Shown: positions 12,401 to 23,760 of the stretch, piece after piece
Position numbering within the stretch: position 1 is the stretch's first letter
How the letters are laid out: each line of letters begins with the position of its first letter
NCBI RefSeq assembly: GCF_003945595.2
Contig: NW_024104302.1
Location: 2,064,408-2,128,407 of the forward strand
Source: Pipra filicauda
Taxonomy: Eukaryota; Chordata; Aves; Passeriformes; Pipridae
DNA length: 64,000 bases
Direction: 5' to 3'
The notes under the pieces: model-generated
What the model saw: only the letters and a program-made list of their open reading frames with translations
Database searches by the model: none
What the model was told of the DNA's origin: nothing
Translations under genes and position numbers: made by a program

Positions 12401-15400
12401 GCTGGCAGCAGCCAGCTCTGTCACGCTGTTGCCTGAGTGATTCTCTCTTTAACAGATTCAATCCCAGCCTCGACACCTGGCTCAGGTAGGACCCGTGTGA
12501 CCAGCTGAATGTGCCTGGCCTTGCTGGCAGCTGACTTTTAGTTCTTAGTTTTGTGGCTGTCTTTTCTCTCCAAAAGTTTGCCGTGTTGTCTGGTCTTCCC
12601 GCCTGCCCAGCATATTTAGCTGTCACCATGTGACCTTCTCATCTGGTTTTTCAAGTGTAAATCACATATGCCTTTGCACAAACACTTTATTTCTGGGGGA
12701 GAGAGGGACTGGTCTCAAACTTCAATTTTTCTTCCCTCCCCACAACCATTACAGAGAAGAACAGCCCCAGACACATTGTGAAAAGCTCTGTTACCTTGAT
12801 TTCCAAAAGGAGGAGTCACTAACTGTGCCCAGTAACTGGCATCTTGTTTCAAAGGGAAGCAAAGTAGTGCAGGGGCCCTGCTTATCAGGCTTGGAAAGTA
12901 CCTTTGAGATTCTCTTGAGCTCTGTGCTGGGTGAGAATAACCTGCTGAATCAGGGGCAAAGTAGAGCTTCAAGTTACCTCCCTTGTCATGAAGAGGGACA
13001 GTAGAAGGGGAATTCTCAGATTATTGCTTGTGTGATCTCAGACAAACAGCATCACCTCTCTGGGCCTGCATTTTACTGTTCCTGGGAACACTCATGCTGC
13101 CTCCTTGCAGGCACCTACAAGATAAACAGAATTTTCATGGTAAGCAAATCCCTAATAACAAGTCAAGTTGCAGTTGAATCTGAACTGAGTGTGTAGGTCT
13201 GGAGAGCAGGATTCCTTGTTGAAGCCAGTGTCCTGTTTAATCCCTAACACTGTTTACCTTTGATTCAAAGCCAGAAGGAACTCAGCAATAGCTTGAGTTG
13301 GCATCAGCAGGTGGACCAGCTCTGAGTTTTTACAAGTTTTAAAACGAATTCTGCTTGGAGACAAAGGGAGGGACCCAACGTTGTGCTGTGACAAGTGGTG
13401 TAAATCGACTTTAGGCCAACAGTCCATCCTCACTGGCTGAACTGTTGCCTTTCCTGTGACTCTGTCCACTGAAGCCAAGTTTTGTGCTATATGTAAGTTC
13501 TTGGAGCCGTCAAGTTTGTATTGGATTCTGGTCATTAAAAAAAAAATACTGAAAAGAAAAGCTGAGTGCGTTGAGCTCCTTTACTTTTTGTTCCCTCCAT
13601 TTCCTGCTTTTCTTTTTATTTCCTATTGTTCTTCTGTGGTGCCCTGACAAACCTCCTGTGGGCCACATGCAAATAAATAAATAAAATTCAAAGTTCTCTT
13701 CAGCTTTGCAGAAGAAAACTGGGAGTAAGATGAATGGCCCATGAGAGGAGAGGAAGAGGCAGTTTTCACTTCTCTCCTCTCCTACGCCACCCTGCAGTTC
13801 ACTTGCCCGTTTAGTGAACCCCAAAACCTGGCTGTTGTGTTCAGAATCCAGGGAAAGGGTTGCTGTGCTTCGTTTACAGTTTCTTCCTTAATTTGGACAG
13901 TGTGGCTACTCCATCCTGCAGTTCACGTCTTGGTTCAGTTTGGGGGAGGGGACTATGCTCACTCAGGAGCCTTTCAGCAGCCGTTTGGCAAAGCTGCAGT
14001 TTGGGTCTTGCTCAGATGTACAGTTTGAACGTGGTTTGTTTCTTTGCCCTCTCTGAGCAGGTAAAGCCACGACGCTGTTCAGCCGCCACACCAAAGCGAT
14101 CGTGTGGGGGATGCAGACCCGGGCTGTCCAAGGAATGCTGGACTTTGATTATGTTTGCTCCCGGGACGAGCCGTCAGTGGCTGCCATGGTTTATCCGTTC
14201 ACGTGAGTAGCCTGTGACTGCATCACTTTTGACTGCTTCCCTCCAACTCTTCTGTGAGCTTCCCCCTCTTCCAGTCTCTGTGGTTCTTTAGTGGAGCTCT
14301 GCCCTGGACTCCATCCCTGCTGGAACACCTTCTCCTCCGCTCCCTTCCACCCCTGGCTTGGCTTTGCAGGCTGCTCAGTTTCCCTCAACCACTGATTTTG
14401 GTCTGTGCTGTTGAAACAGCTGAATGTTCACCACAGAACTGAAGTTTCACTTCATGTGCCTGTCAAAAGGTATCCAAGTTGTGTTCTTTACTCAGTGAGT
14501 AAGGCAGGTGTGACTGCCTGGGCTTTCTGTACAGCCCCAGGCTCAGCAGAAGCAGGCAGGCTGTGTGAGGCTCCTTCCCTGCATCTGTTCTTTGACATGT
14601 GCTTGTCTGAGACACCTTGATTTGGGCCTGCAGCAGCAGGAATTTCCCCTCCAAATATTAGCCAGAATCGTAGTCGCTCTGCTAAAGCAGTCTGGCTGGT
14701 ATGTAGCCAAAGAAAATTTTAAAAAAACTAAAATCTTATTTATGCTCTTTCCAATAGCAGCAGTGGTTCCTTAGCAGGCAGGAAGCCCATGGATCCTTCA
14801 GTGGGATAGAGAGTTCCCTGGTGGTGTTCACTCTCTTGTACTCATCCCTATGGGGATGCGAGGGACTGTTGAGTGTTTCAAGTTAGCCTCCGGAGGAACT
14901 TCCAGAGCATGGCTGTGTGTGAGCTGTTTCATTGTACCCCCTAAACGTGGGGGTCTCGCTGTGTAACAGGACAGGTAGGGAGAAGGGAAGCAGTGGCTGT
15001 CACTTCCAGTACAGTGAGGTGGGAGCACAGAGCCAGGCAGGAGCCTTGGTTCATTCCTGTGGTATTTACAGACATCCTGGAGAGCTGATGTCTAATCAAC
15101 CTCTGTCCTGCAGAGAATTTATCCTCTTGACAATTAAGACCTTGCACTGTTACTCTGCAGCTCTGATGGTAATTGCAGCTCTGTAATAACTTCTCAGCAA
15201 GTGCAAACCTCGGGGTGCTGAGTGCAGGCACAGCCACGGGTGAGTGGCAGCCCCTGGCAGAGCTGCAGTTGATTACAGAAGAAAAAGCAATAAGGATTAA
15301 AGTTTAAGGCTACCTGTAATTATCTGATTCTGCTTGACCTTTTGGTGGAAGCCAGGCTGGCAAAACCTGGAATGTTCTGTTACGAATGTACCAGTATGGG

Positions 15401-18400
15401 AACACAGCTGGTATCTCTACACTCTTAAATGACTGCACAGTCAGAGTTAATGCAGGCCTGGTCGGAGCATCTGCTGTGTACAAAATACCTACAGTGAAAC
15501 CCTCCCAGGTGCTTCCCTTCCAGTGCCTGTGGGGTGAGGAGTGTCTCACTGTAGCAGGATTGGGAAGCTGGCCCTCCCGTTGCTGTCCTGGCTGCTCCCC
15601 ACAGATGCTGATTTCCCATTTCCCCAGCCTGGTGTTTACTCCAGCCCAGTGATGCAGCTTTGCACACCTCTCATTCATTACTCTTTCTGTGCCTCATTCT
15701 GTCTTCCAGCTTGGAGTAGAGTTAAGGCTCTGGTAACTTTGGGAGAGCTTATTCATCTTGCTGGATGCCTCTGTCCCCATTAGCCCGTCTCCTTCCATAT
15801 GCTGCTCTGTCCTATACTCTGAAGAACCTTCTGCTGTCATATGATCCCTCCCCACACATGCTCACGTGCTCGTGAATGTCTCAGTCAGTCTCGAGGGCTG
15901 ACACGGGGTTTGTAAACTCCTCTGTCTGCATGCACTGTGTCCCTTTGCCTTTCTAGCTGCCTAAAGGTCAGGGCTTTTCCATCTTCTCCTCCACAGTGGT
16001 GACCACAGGCAGAAGTTCTACTGGGGCCACAAAGAAATCCTGATTCCAGTCTACAAGAATATGTCAGATGCCATGAAGAAGCACCCAGAGGTGGATGTTC
16101 TCATCAACTTTGCGTCCCTGCGCTCTGCCTACGACAGCACTGTGGAAACCATGAATTATCCCCAGGTGAGCGTGGGATCCAGAAGAAGCCCAAGAGAAGA
16201 CCCTTTCAGCAGGGTACCAGTGTTTCTTAAACTGTGATGGCATTAGTGAGTTGTCTTGATCTTCCAGCTTGGCAGATAAACACCCCAATTCTAAGCCCTT
16301 ACAGGCTGTAAGGGAAGGTACTGGGGTTCCATCACAATCCTGATGCTGTGCTTGCAATTAGTGTAAGAGGAACTCGGTACCTCTTGGTTAGGAGTAACTA
16401 CTTCAGGCTGATTAAAATACAGTGCTGCTCTGATGTGCAAGGGAGAGAAAATTCCCTGACCAGAGCATTGAGACTGCTGGGAAGATTATGACAGACTGTG
16501 GATCTGTGCACTGGGCCTTCCTGGATGAGAATGCGTGGAGTGACCTCGCAGGGGCCTGACAAGGGGCAACTTCTGTGGGTACCAATGGTTTTCTTTCTCT
16601 TGCTGCAGATCCGCACCATTGCCATTATTGCCGAGGGCATTCCAGAGGCCCTGACACGCAAACTGATCAAGGCAGCTGATAAGAAAGGAGTCACCATCAT
16701 TGGGCCTGCAACTGTAAGTACTGATGGCTGCCTTCCCCTGTCTTTCTTAACCTTCAGATCAGCTTTTTCCAATGGATGAAGCGCGTCCTACAATTCGCTT
16801 TGTTTTTAGTCACAGGAGGTGTGTGTTAGTCTCTCATTTTAAGGTCCTTGCCACCCTCCCTTGTCTGCACAAATGCTGACAAGGCTGCCTTACAGAAACA
16901 TTCCTCTGTTTCGTGGTGTTTTAAAGGGCTTTACATCTTTCTTGTAGGTTGGTGGGATCAAGCCCGGTTGCTTTAAAATAGGCAACACAGGAGGCATGCT
17001 GGATAACATCCTGGCATCGAAGCTGTACCGCCCTGGCAGCGTGGCCTACGTGTCCCGGTCTGGAGGAATGTCCAATGAGCTCAACAACATCATCTCCCGA
17101 ACCACCGACGGGGTCTATGAGGGGGTGGCCATCGGAGGAGACAGGTACGAGTCGGCATCTTCAGCAGACTCTGGTTTTCAAGTCAGTCAACAGAAGAATC
17201 GTTGGTAATTTGGAGGAAGAAGGGCAGGTTGGCTGTTGATTTATTTTTTTTTCCTTCAGAAAAGTTTGTGAAATCAATTTCTACCATTTTCCCCTGTATT
17301 GCACACAGATATCCTGGCTCAACTTTTATGGATCATGTCTTGCGTTATCAGGATACTCCAGGAGTGAAGATGATTGTAGTACTGGGGGAGGTGAGTGAGA
17401 CCACTTCACTCCTACCTGAGAAATACCAGTGTGTGATTTTGTTTTGGGAGCATCTGACCTGCTAAATAGCAGCTACTTATACTGTTCTTGAATATCCCAA
17501 TTTTTATTTCTTGCTGCTTTTATCAAAAAAAATTGCATGCATTCCACAGGCAAGTTTAGTCTTCACTACTTCAAAAAAAAAAACCAAAATTCAGGAAACT
17601 TTGTTCTGAGACTTCAGCTGTTACTTGGTGAAAAAGGAGGGAAAATCCCAGCAACGCCTCCAGTGTGTGTCTTGGAGCTGGTTTCCACAAAAGTGCAGTT
17701 TGGAACCATATCTCTCTCCCTGCAGATTGGAGGCACAGAGGAGTACAAGATCTGCAGGGGCATTAAAGAAGGCCGGATCACCAAGCCAATGGTGTGCTGG
17801 TGTATTGGTACCTGTGCCACCATGTTCTCCTCAGAGGTACGTGCAAAAAGGGGAAAAACACATAGAATAAGGATAAATCCACGACAGGAAGAGAAACCCA
17901 ATTCTCTCACTGTGCCTAAACCTTTCGGAATTGCCAGTGGCAACTTTAATGTGCAGAAGTTCATAAATATAAATGATAAAAGCTTTTTGTGCTTCTATGG
18001 TGTGTCACAGGAGATTTCCAGGGGATTCTGCTACTTGTGAAGGGAGCCCAAAGTTCCCAGGGAATGCAACAAATTCCAATAGCCACCTGCTTCTGGAGTG
18101 GGAATGGGTGCCTGTAGTCCTTACTGTTCTCCCTTCTCCTATTTGTAGGTGCAGTTTGGCCATGCAGGAGCTTGTGCCAACCAGGCTTCCGAAACTGCTG
18201 TGGCAAAGAACAAGGCCTTGAAGGAAGCTGGGGTCTTTGTTCCCCGGAGTTTTGATGAGCTGGGAGAGCTCATTCAGTAAGTCACACTCAAAGAACACCT
18301 TCAGCAGAGACAAAAGCAGTCAGGGCACTGATTCTGGCCTCATGGGGAATATATTCCTGCTTAAGGAAAGCAGCTGTTACTCATTGTGGGGTTTTAAAGT

Positions 18401-21400
18401 CTGGGTTAGGACCACCTCGCTTGGATCCCTTAAAAGGACCAAATGGATTCTCTCCCTAGGTCTGTGTACCAGGATCTTGTGGCCAGAAAAGTGATCGAAC
18501 CAGCTGAGGAAGTGCCTCCTCCAACTGTGCCAATGGATTACTCCTGGGCAAGGGTGAGCTCTTGGGTTCCTTGGAACCAGACAAGGCATTTGCTGGGATT
18601 CTGGATGCCGTGTTGGGGTTACACCTTGTGCTTTAGTGTTACTTGTGAGCTCCCCAGCTGCGCTGGTTCTGAGCTGTGGAAGCTGCTCTGAGGGCAAGCC
18701 TCAGGCGTTGCTGTTTGCCTGCTCTGCCCGGTACTGCCCTTGGTGCCAGTGTGGGTGTTTAACATCCCATCTTTACGCTGCAATTCCAGGAGCTGGGACT
18801 GATTCGCAAACCAGCTTCCTTCATGACCAGCATCTGTGACGAGCGAGGGCAGGAGCTGATCTATGCTGGGATGCCCATCACTGAGGTCTTCAAAGAGGAG
18901 ATGGGAATTGGAGGAGTTCTGGGCCTGCTGTGGTTTCAGAGGAGGTGAGGCAGCTCTTGTGAAAGATCACAAATTCTTCGGTTTGGAGTTTTCCTTGTTT
19001 ATTAGTGGAGTTCTAAGCAAAAAAAGTAACTCCAGGATTCCTTTGTGAACGTAGATTCACTGGAATGCCATCTCTGTAATCCCTCCTTTAGACCATGTCA
19101 ACATTTCAGGCTACATACAATATGTTTTAGTCTTAGGATGGAGTTTTCCACAAGTTTTGTGGTGCATTGAGGAAATTTCTTTGTTCTAGGCCTGATTCAC
19201 ACTTTCTGACTACTTGTTTATTGTGTCACCTCAGCTCTGGAGAGACTGGAGACTTGACAAACATTTTCACTTGTGTTCTGTCCCCTGACTGCCCCGGTGT
19301 CTGTGCCCAGGTTGCCCAGGTACGCCTGCCAGTTCATCGAGATGTGCCTGATGGTGACAGCAGACCACGGGCCGGCCGTGTCTGGGGCTCACAACACCAT
19401 TGTCTGCGCCAGGGCTGGCAAAGATCTCGTCTCAAGCCTCACTTCAGGCCTTCTCACTATTGTGAGTACCTGAGATCCAGGAGGTTTAGCTTTTGTTATT
19501 AATTACTCTTATAGGTTCCATTACTATTAATTTAAGATTTGAATTGACTGCAGAGCCATGGGCTGGTGAAATTCACACCTTGAATTTCAACTCTAATAGT
19601 CCAGTGCTCTCTGTTTCAAACTGTGTCCATTTTTCCAGTAAGCCAGAACTAGTTTGTCTCATCTGAGTCTAGAAGTATCTTGTAGCAGCCAAATTGCTGT
19701 CAGTATTGCCCCTGTTTGGTTGCCTGGTTTCTTCCAAGACTGACAAGTAAAAATGTGACTAAAACAGACTTTGGAATTGCATTTTCCCCCACATCTGTAG
19801 CAGAGACATGTTGACTCCATATTGGCACTTGTCTGAGTTAAAACCAGATGCTTTCTCTCATGTGCCTGCCCAACTTTAATGTCATGGGTGTCACAGAGAC
19901 CAGCAGGGTGGATGGGGGAGATAATCTTGTGTTTGTTTTGTACCTGAACTGTGGAGTCCTTTGCTGCAATTCCCTTTGTGTCCTACACCCAGGGTGACCG
20001 GTTTGGGGGAGCACTGGATGCTGCAGCCAAAATGTTCAGCAAAGCCTTTGACAGCGGGATTATCCCCATGGAGTTTGTGAATAAGATGAAGAAGGAAGGG
20101 AAGCTGATCATGGGCATTGGACACAGAGTCAAATCGGTAAGAAAACTGTGTTAGGACAAACAGGAGGGAGTTTTACTGAAGGTGAGGAAGAGCAAAAACA
20201 AAGGAAAGCAAATTGGCAAGTTTGAGGCAGCTATTGACCAGGTTGTCCCAACCCTACAATGAGTAAAACTGATGTCAGGTACCTGTGTAAGAGGCAACGT
20301 CAGTGACTGTGACATGCTCTGAACCTGCAGATAAACAACCCCGACATGAGAGTTCAGATTCTCAAGGACTACGTGAAGCAGAACTTCCCAGCCACTCCAC
20401 TGCTGGACTACGCACTTGAAGTAGAGAAAATCACAACTTCCAAGGTGAAAGACGCCAGCACTGAACTGCTCTGAGGACTGGTTCTCTTGGGAGGGAAAGT
20501 GACTGAGGTTCACAATGTATTTTAAGTGCAATGCTTCAGAAGTTGTTCCTGGGGGTTGTGTTTCTGTGGTAGAGTTGAGGCCATTTACAGCTGCAATTAG
20601 GAAAGGCTTTAAGGTGTTTGGATACCAGGAAAATGCTGAACAAGCCAAACCATCATCTCTGTGGCCACTGTCCACACTGGCACTGCTGGATGTAAATCCA
20701 AGGCCATTGGTACGCGTGTTGGGCCATGGCAGAGAACCTCTGTGGCTTGATCCAACAGGCCCCTTCTTTGAGGCTGGTTTTCCAGCATTCCCATTTAAGA
20801 GCCTGTGGCTCTTGCTCAGGCTGCTGAGCTGCCTCTCCATCGCTGGGCTGGTGTGTCCCCAGTTACAGGCAACCGTGAAGTCACCCTTGGCATGGAAGGT
20901 GCCAGGTGAACACCATTTGCACTGTTAACATCTTCATTGGGGTGTTTTCATTTCCTGCAGAAACCAAACCTTATCCTGAATGTAGATGGCATTATTGGAG
21001 CGGCCTTTGTTGATGTACTCAGGAATTGTGGCTCTTTCACACGGTGAGTAGGGAGGGGGCTGTACTTGGGTCATGGTCCTATAAAGTGATGGGAGCTGCC
21101 CTGCCAGCTCCTGGGGGGCAGGATTTCAGGACACTGGGAAGGAAACATAGCCTAGCCTTGGGGGCAGAAAGCTGTCACATGAATTCTTGTGGCTTCTGGC
21201 ACTAGAGCAGGTTCTCAGCCTATCTGACATTGATTCCTTAAATAGATCACTACCAGGAGCTATTTAATTTCCTTCCTTTTGCAGAGAAGAAGCAGATGAA
21301 TATATTGAAATAGGGGCTCTCAATGGCATCTTTGTACTGGGCAGGAGTATGGGATTCATTGGTGAGTTTGCCACGTCCCCACCCCTTCCCATCTCCTTTC

Positions 21401-21609
21401 CAGGCAAACCTGAACCTCGGGGGGACTCGGTGTACTCCAGAACTTCAAGTTGTTCCAAGGCAAAGACGAGGAGGAGGGATGGGAATTCTGTAACAGAAAC
21501 TATTGTCATTTCAGGACACTACCTGGACCAGAAGAGATTGAAGCAGGGTCTGTACCGTCACCCGTGGGATGACATATCCTATGTCCTACCAGAGCACATG
21601 ACCATGTGA
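3483..21609 (+). CDS. ACLY: ATP-citrate synthase (ATP-citrate lyase), complete, 28 coding exons
   Basis: Cytosolic homotetramer that turns citrate, CoA and ATP into acetyl-CoA and oxaloacetate for lipid synthesis and histone acetylation. Coding exons: 3483-3641, 4997-5119, 6474-6536, 6830-7020, 7940-8019, 8476-8606, 9937-10055, 10523-10659, 11053-11114, 11274-11391, 11551-11705, 12068-12158, 12456-12485, 14061-14202, 15997-16165, 16609-16713, 16948-17144, 17309-17390, 17726-17836, 18149-18276, 18460-18553, 18790-18944, 19311-19461, 19993-20136, 20331-20444, 20961-21043, 21285-21361, 21515-21609. They total 3306 nt, or 1101 residues, equal to human ACLY. Order: N-terminal ATP-grasp/citryl-CoA synthetase part, phosphorylated linker (Ser455 in RTASFSES), CoA-binding part with phospho-His760 in QFGHAGA, then a citrate-synthase-like lyase part with ADHGP His900. 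It starts [14 protein letters not shown] and ends PEHMTM. Intron 6 has a GC donor. Confidence 0.97.
7914..7935 (+). repeat. 22-nt uninterrupted T run at the acceptor of ACLY coding exon 5
   Basis: The polypyrimidine tract in front of the exon starting at 7940 is a pure T homopolymer running into ACAG. It is functional as a splice signal by position, and is the kind of tract that varies in length between individuals. Confidence 0.85.
8607..9936 (+). other. ACLY: ACLY intron with non-canonical GC-AG boundaries
   Basis: Exon 8476-8606 ends in codons for A-Y-P-E and is followed directly by GCAAGT. The next exon opens at 9937 after a pyrimidine tract and CTGCAG with codons for E-A-Y-I-A-D. Phase and the conserved protein order across the junction leave no GT nearby that keeps the frame. 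Apart from the C at +2, the donor GAG|GCAAGT is a perfect U1 match, which is typical of functional GC-AG introns. The 1.3 kb intron shows no other gene-like feature. Confidence 0.85.
12456..12485 (+). other. ACLY: ACLY 30-nt microexon, probably a cassette exon
   Basis: A 30-nt segment is flanked by an acceptor (TTTAACAG) and a donor (CTCAG|GTAGGA). It is phase 1 at both ends, so it can be skipped without a frame change. It encodes about ten residues ([10 protein letters not shown]) in the Ser/Pro linker just after the Ser455 phospho-site. From family knowledge, a 10-residue segment at the corresponding position is absent from one human ACLY isoform. The inclusion pattern here is unknown. Confidence 0.75.
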
Positions 21610-21772
21610 GAACCTGGTGTTGCCCTGGAATGTCACTGCACGAGGACAGAAGCCTGTCCAGGGGACAGCCACGGTGGGACTGTGTTGTCTAAAAGCCCGT
21701 TGGGACAGAGGCGTCGAGCTGCCTGGTCAAACTGTGCAAAGTGACTGTTTTATAAGAATAGAAACTTACTCT

Positions 21773-21778
21773 AATAAA
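21773..21778 (+). terminator. ACLY: Proximal ACLY poly(A) signal
   Basis: AATAAA lies 164 nt after the ACLY stop codon, giving a very short 3' UTR if used. A second AATAAA lies 513 nt further on. Cleavage positions cannot be read from sequence alone. Confidence 0.6.
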
Positions 21779-22285
21779 ACCAAAACTTGTGCTATTCCCT
21801 CTGTTACCTGCTGTATTTAATACTGTCTCTCACCGGTTTAGTTTTTCTACTCTCTCATTTCATTTTGTTTCCAGAAAAGATTAAGGGTTTTGGGGAGAAA
21901 GTTTGGCTCATGGGCACAGTCTTATGGAACATTACTCTGGTAATATGAAGGGGAATGTGCCCATCATTCCCATAAGCCATGACTTAGGCTATTTTTTTTT
22001 TTTTTAACTGTATTCTCATCCTTGGTCTGATTGTACCTGAATATTGGGACCACTGCTGATGTATAACCAATGTTACTCAAGCGCTGGTGTAGTAATTTAA
22101 ACTGTAAAGTTGTAACATACTGCTGTGAAAACTGTGAAATCCCTGTACTCCGGTGTCTGTATTTATGCAAACAACTTCTTTCCTCTGCTGCTCTGTGCAC
22201 TGTCACTCATGTTACCTGCAGCTGCAAAAAATATCTCAGTAATAAGTTCAGCGTCCTCCTTGTCTGTGTATTGTAACCGAACTCA

Positions 22286-22291
22286 AATAAA
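22286..22291 (+). terminator. ACLY: Distal ACLY poly(A) signal
   Basis: An AATAAATA hexamer follows an AT-rich stretch about 680 nt after the ACLY stop. A GT/T-rich stretch just beyond it (about 22300-22340) resembles a downstream element. Both this and the proximal site are plausible, and tandem alternative polyadenylation is inferred. Confidence 0.6.
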
Positions 22292-22311
22292 TACACGCTA
22301 CTAATTTATTC

Positions 22312-22783
22312 TTTTCCATTTGTGGCTTCTGAAAGTTGGTCCTAGACACTGTCTGAGGGGTGTGACGAGCTGGGAACCAGTCACTTAACAAAACACTGCA
22401 CCTCAAAGCAGTTACTCCTTAGAGACTGTATTTCAGATGATTTAAAAGGGGGGAAAAAACAAACTCAAAATACATACATGTACCCTCCCATGTTTCAGTG
22501 TAGGTCAAAAAGATGAAATTTAGCAAAGCAGAAAAGAAACAGAAGGAAAGAGACTAGTTATAATTGACATGGCATTATACAAGAGTTAGGGAACTGCGTT
22601 GTGTGAAAAGCAAACATGAAATAATCAACTGCAGCTCACTTCCTTCTTATTAACAAAAAACCCTGTGTAGTTGGAAGGTGAAATCCTTATTCCTCAAGTG
22701 CAGTCTCTTCCCCGCAGCCTGCTGGGGGAGAGCAAGAGTAAGGAGGAAAAAATGATCAGAAAGATGCCTGAGGCTCTGTGTGG
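22312..22783. other. ACLY-KLHL11 intergenic stretch
   Basis: This AT-rich sequence lies between the last ACLY poly(A) signal and the minisatellite. No gene, RNA or recognisable mobile element was seen. Confidence 0.6.
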
Positions 22784-23030
22784 AACCAGGTGTGTGTCTG
22801 GTTTGGGTACCTGAGCAGAACCAGGTGTGTGTCTGATCTGTGGTACCTGAGCGGAACCAGGTGTGTGTCTGGTCTGTGGTACCTGAGCAGAACCAGGTGT
22901 GTGTCTGGTCTGTGGTACCTGAGCAGAACCAGGTGTGTGTCTGGTCTGTGGTACCTGAGCAGAACCAGGTGTGTGTCTGATCTGTGGTACCTGAGCAGAA
23001 CCAGGTGTGTGTCTGGTCTGGGTACCTGAG
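22784..23030. repeat. Seven-copy 36-bp minisatellite upstream of KLHL11
   Basis: Head-to-tail copies start with AACCAGGTGTG at 22784, 22819, 22855, 22891, 22927, 22963 and 22999. The period is 36 nt (the first copy 35), with only a few substitutions. The last copy ends at the edge of the KLHL11 CpG island. Because 36 is a multiple of three and no stop occurs in several frames, the array looks open on both strands, but this is a repeat effect. Each unit carries AGGTGTG, a T-box-like half-site, and GGTACC. There are no unique spacers, so it is not a CRISPR array. Confidence 0.95.
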
Positions 23031-23760
23031 TGCCCAGAGGGAGCGCGGTGCCCGCGGGCCGAGGCTCCGGCAGCACCGGGGCGCTCCCATGGCGGAGAAG
23101 CACCGGGGGCAGGTTGGACTGAGGGGATTGCGGGTTCGGGGCGGAGGGACGGGGGTCCCGGGCGGTCCCAGGCGGTCCCGGGCGCTGCGCTACTCCCGCC
23201 CCCCTCACGGCGCCGCCGCCATTTCCCTGCAGCGGCGCCCCCTCCCCGCCAGGGGGCAGTGCCGCGCCCTGCCCGCCGGCTCTGACAAGATGGCGGCGGC
23301 CGCTGCAGCCCCACAGCCGCATCCCGGCCCCGGCCCGGGCCCGCCGGCGGCCGAGGCGGAGCGCGGGGGCCCGCGCGGCGGCGGGGCGGACGGGGAGGCC
23401 GAGGCGGAGGAGTTCGGGTGCCCGGCGCACTGCTCCGACCTGGCCTGGCGGCAGAACGAGCAGCGTCGCCAGGGCCTGTACTGCGACATCACGCTGGCGT
23501 TCGGCGGCGCGGGCACGGCCCGCGAGTACCGGGCGCACCGGTCCGTCCTGGCCGCTGCCACCGAGTACTTCACGCCGCTGCTCTCGGGGGGCTTCGCGGA
23601 GTCGCGCTCGGGCCGCGTGGAGCTGCAGAAGTGGAGCTCGGAGGGCGGCCCCGACCCCGAGACGGTGGAGGCCGTTGTCGGTTTCATGTACACGGGCACC
23701 ATCCGCGTGAGCCCCGGCAACGTCCACGAGGTGCTGGAGATGGCGGACAGGTGAGGGGGC
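23031..23760 (+). promoter_or_regulatory. KLHL11: KLHL11 CpG-island promoter and first exon
   Basis: Sharp onset of very GC- and CpG-rich sequence covering the presumed transcription start and all of coding exon 1. AAGATGGCGGC at 23288-23298 matches the YY1 consensus and contains the start codon itself, an arrangement known in many CpG-island genes. No TATA box was seen. Confidence 0.75.

Noticed and set aside
22784..23030. 36-bp direct repeats of CRISPR-like length
   Set aside because: The copies are contiguous with no unique spacers, and the locus is vertebrate. It is a minisatellite.
22694..23727. Long open frames on the minus strand across the minisatellite and KLHL11 exon 1
   Set aside because: The repeat period is divisible by three and the rest is stop-poor CpG sequence antisense to a clear BTB exon.
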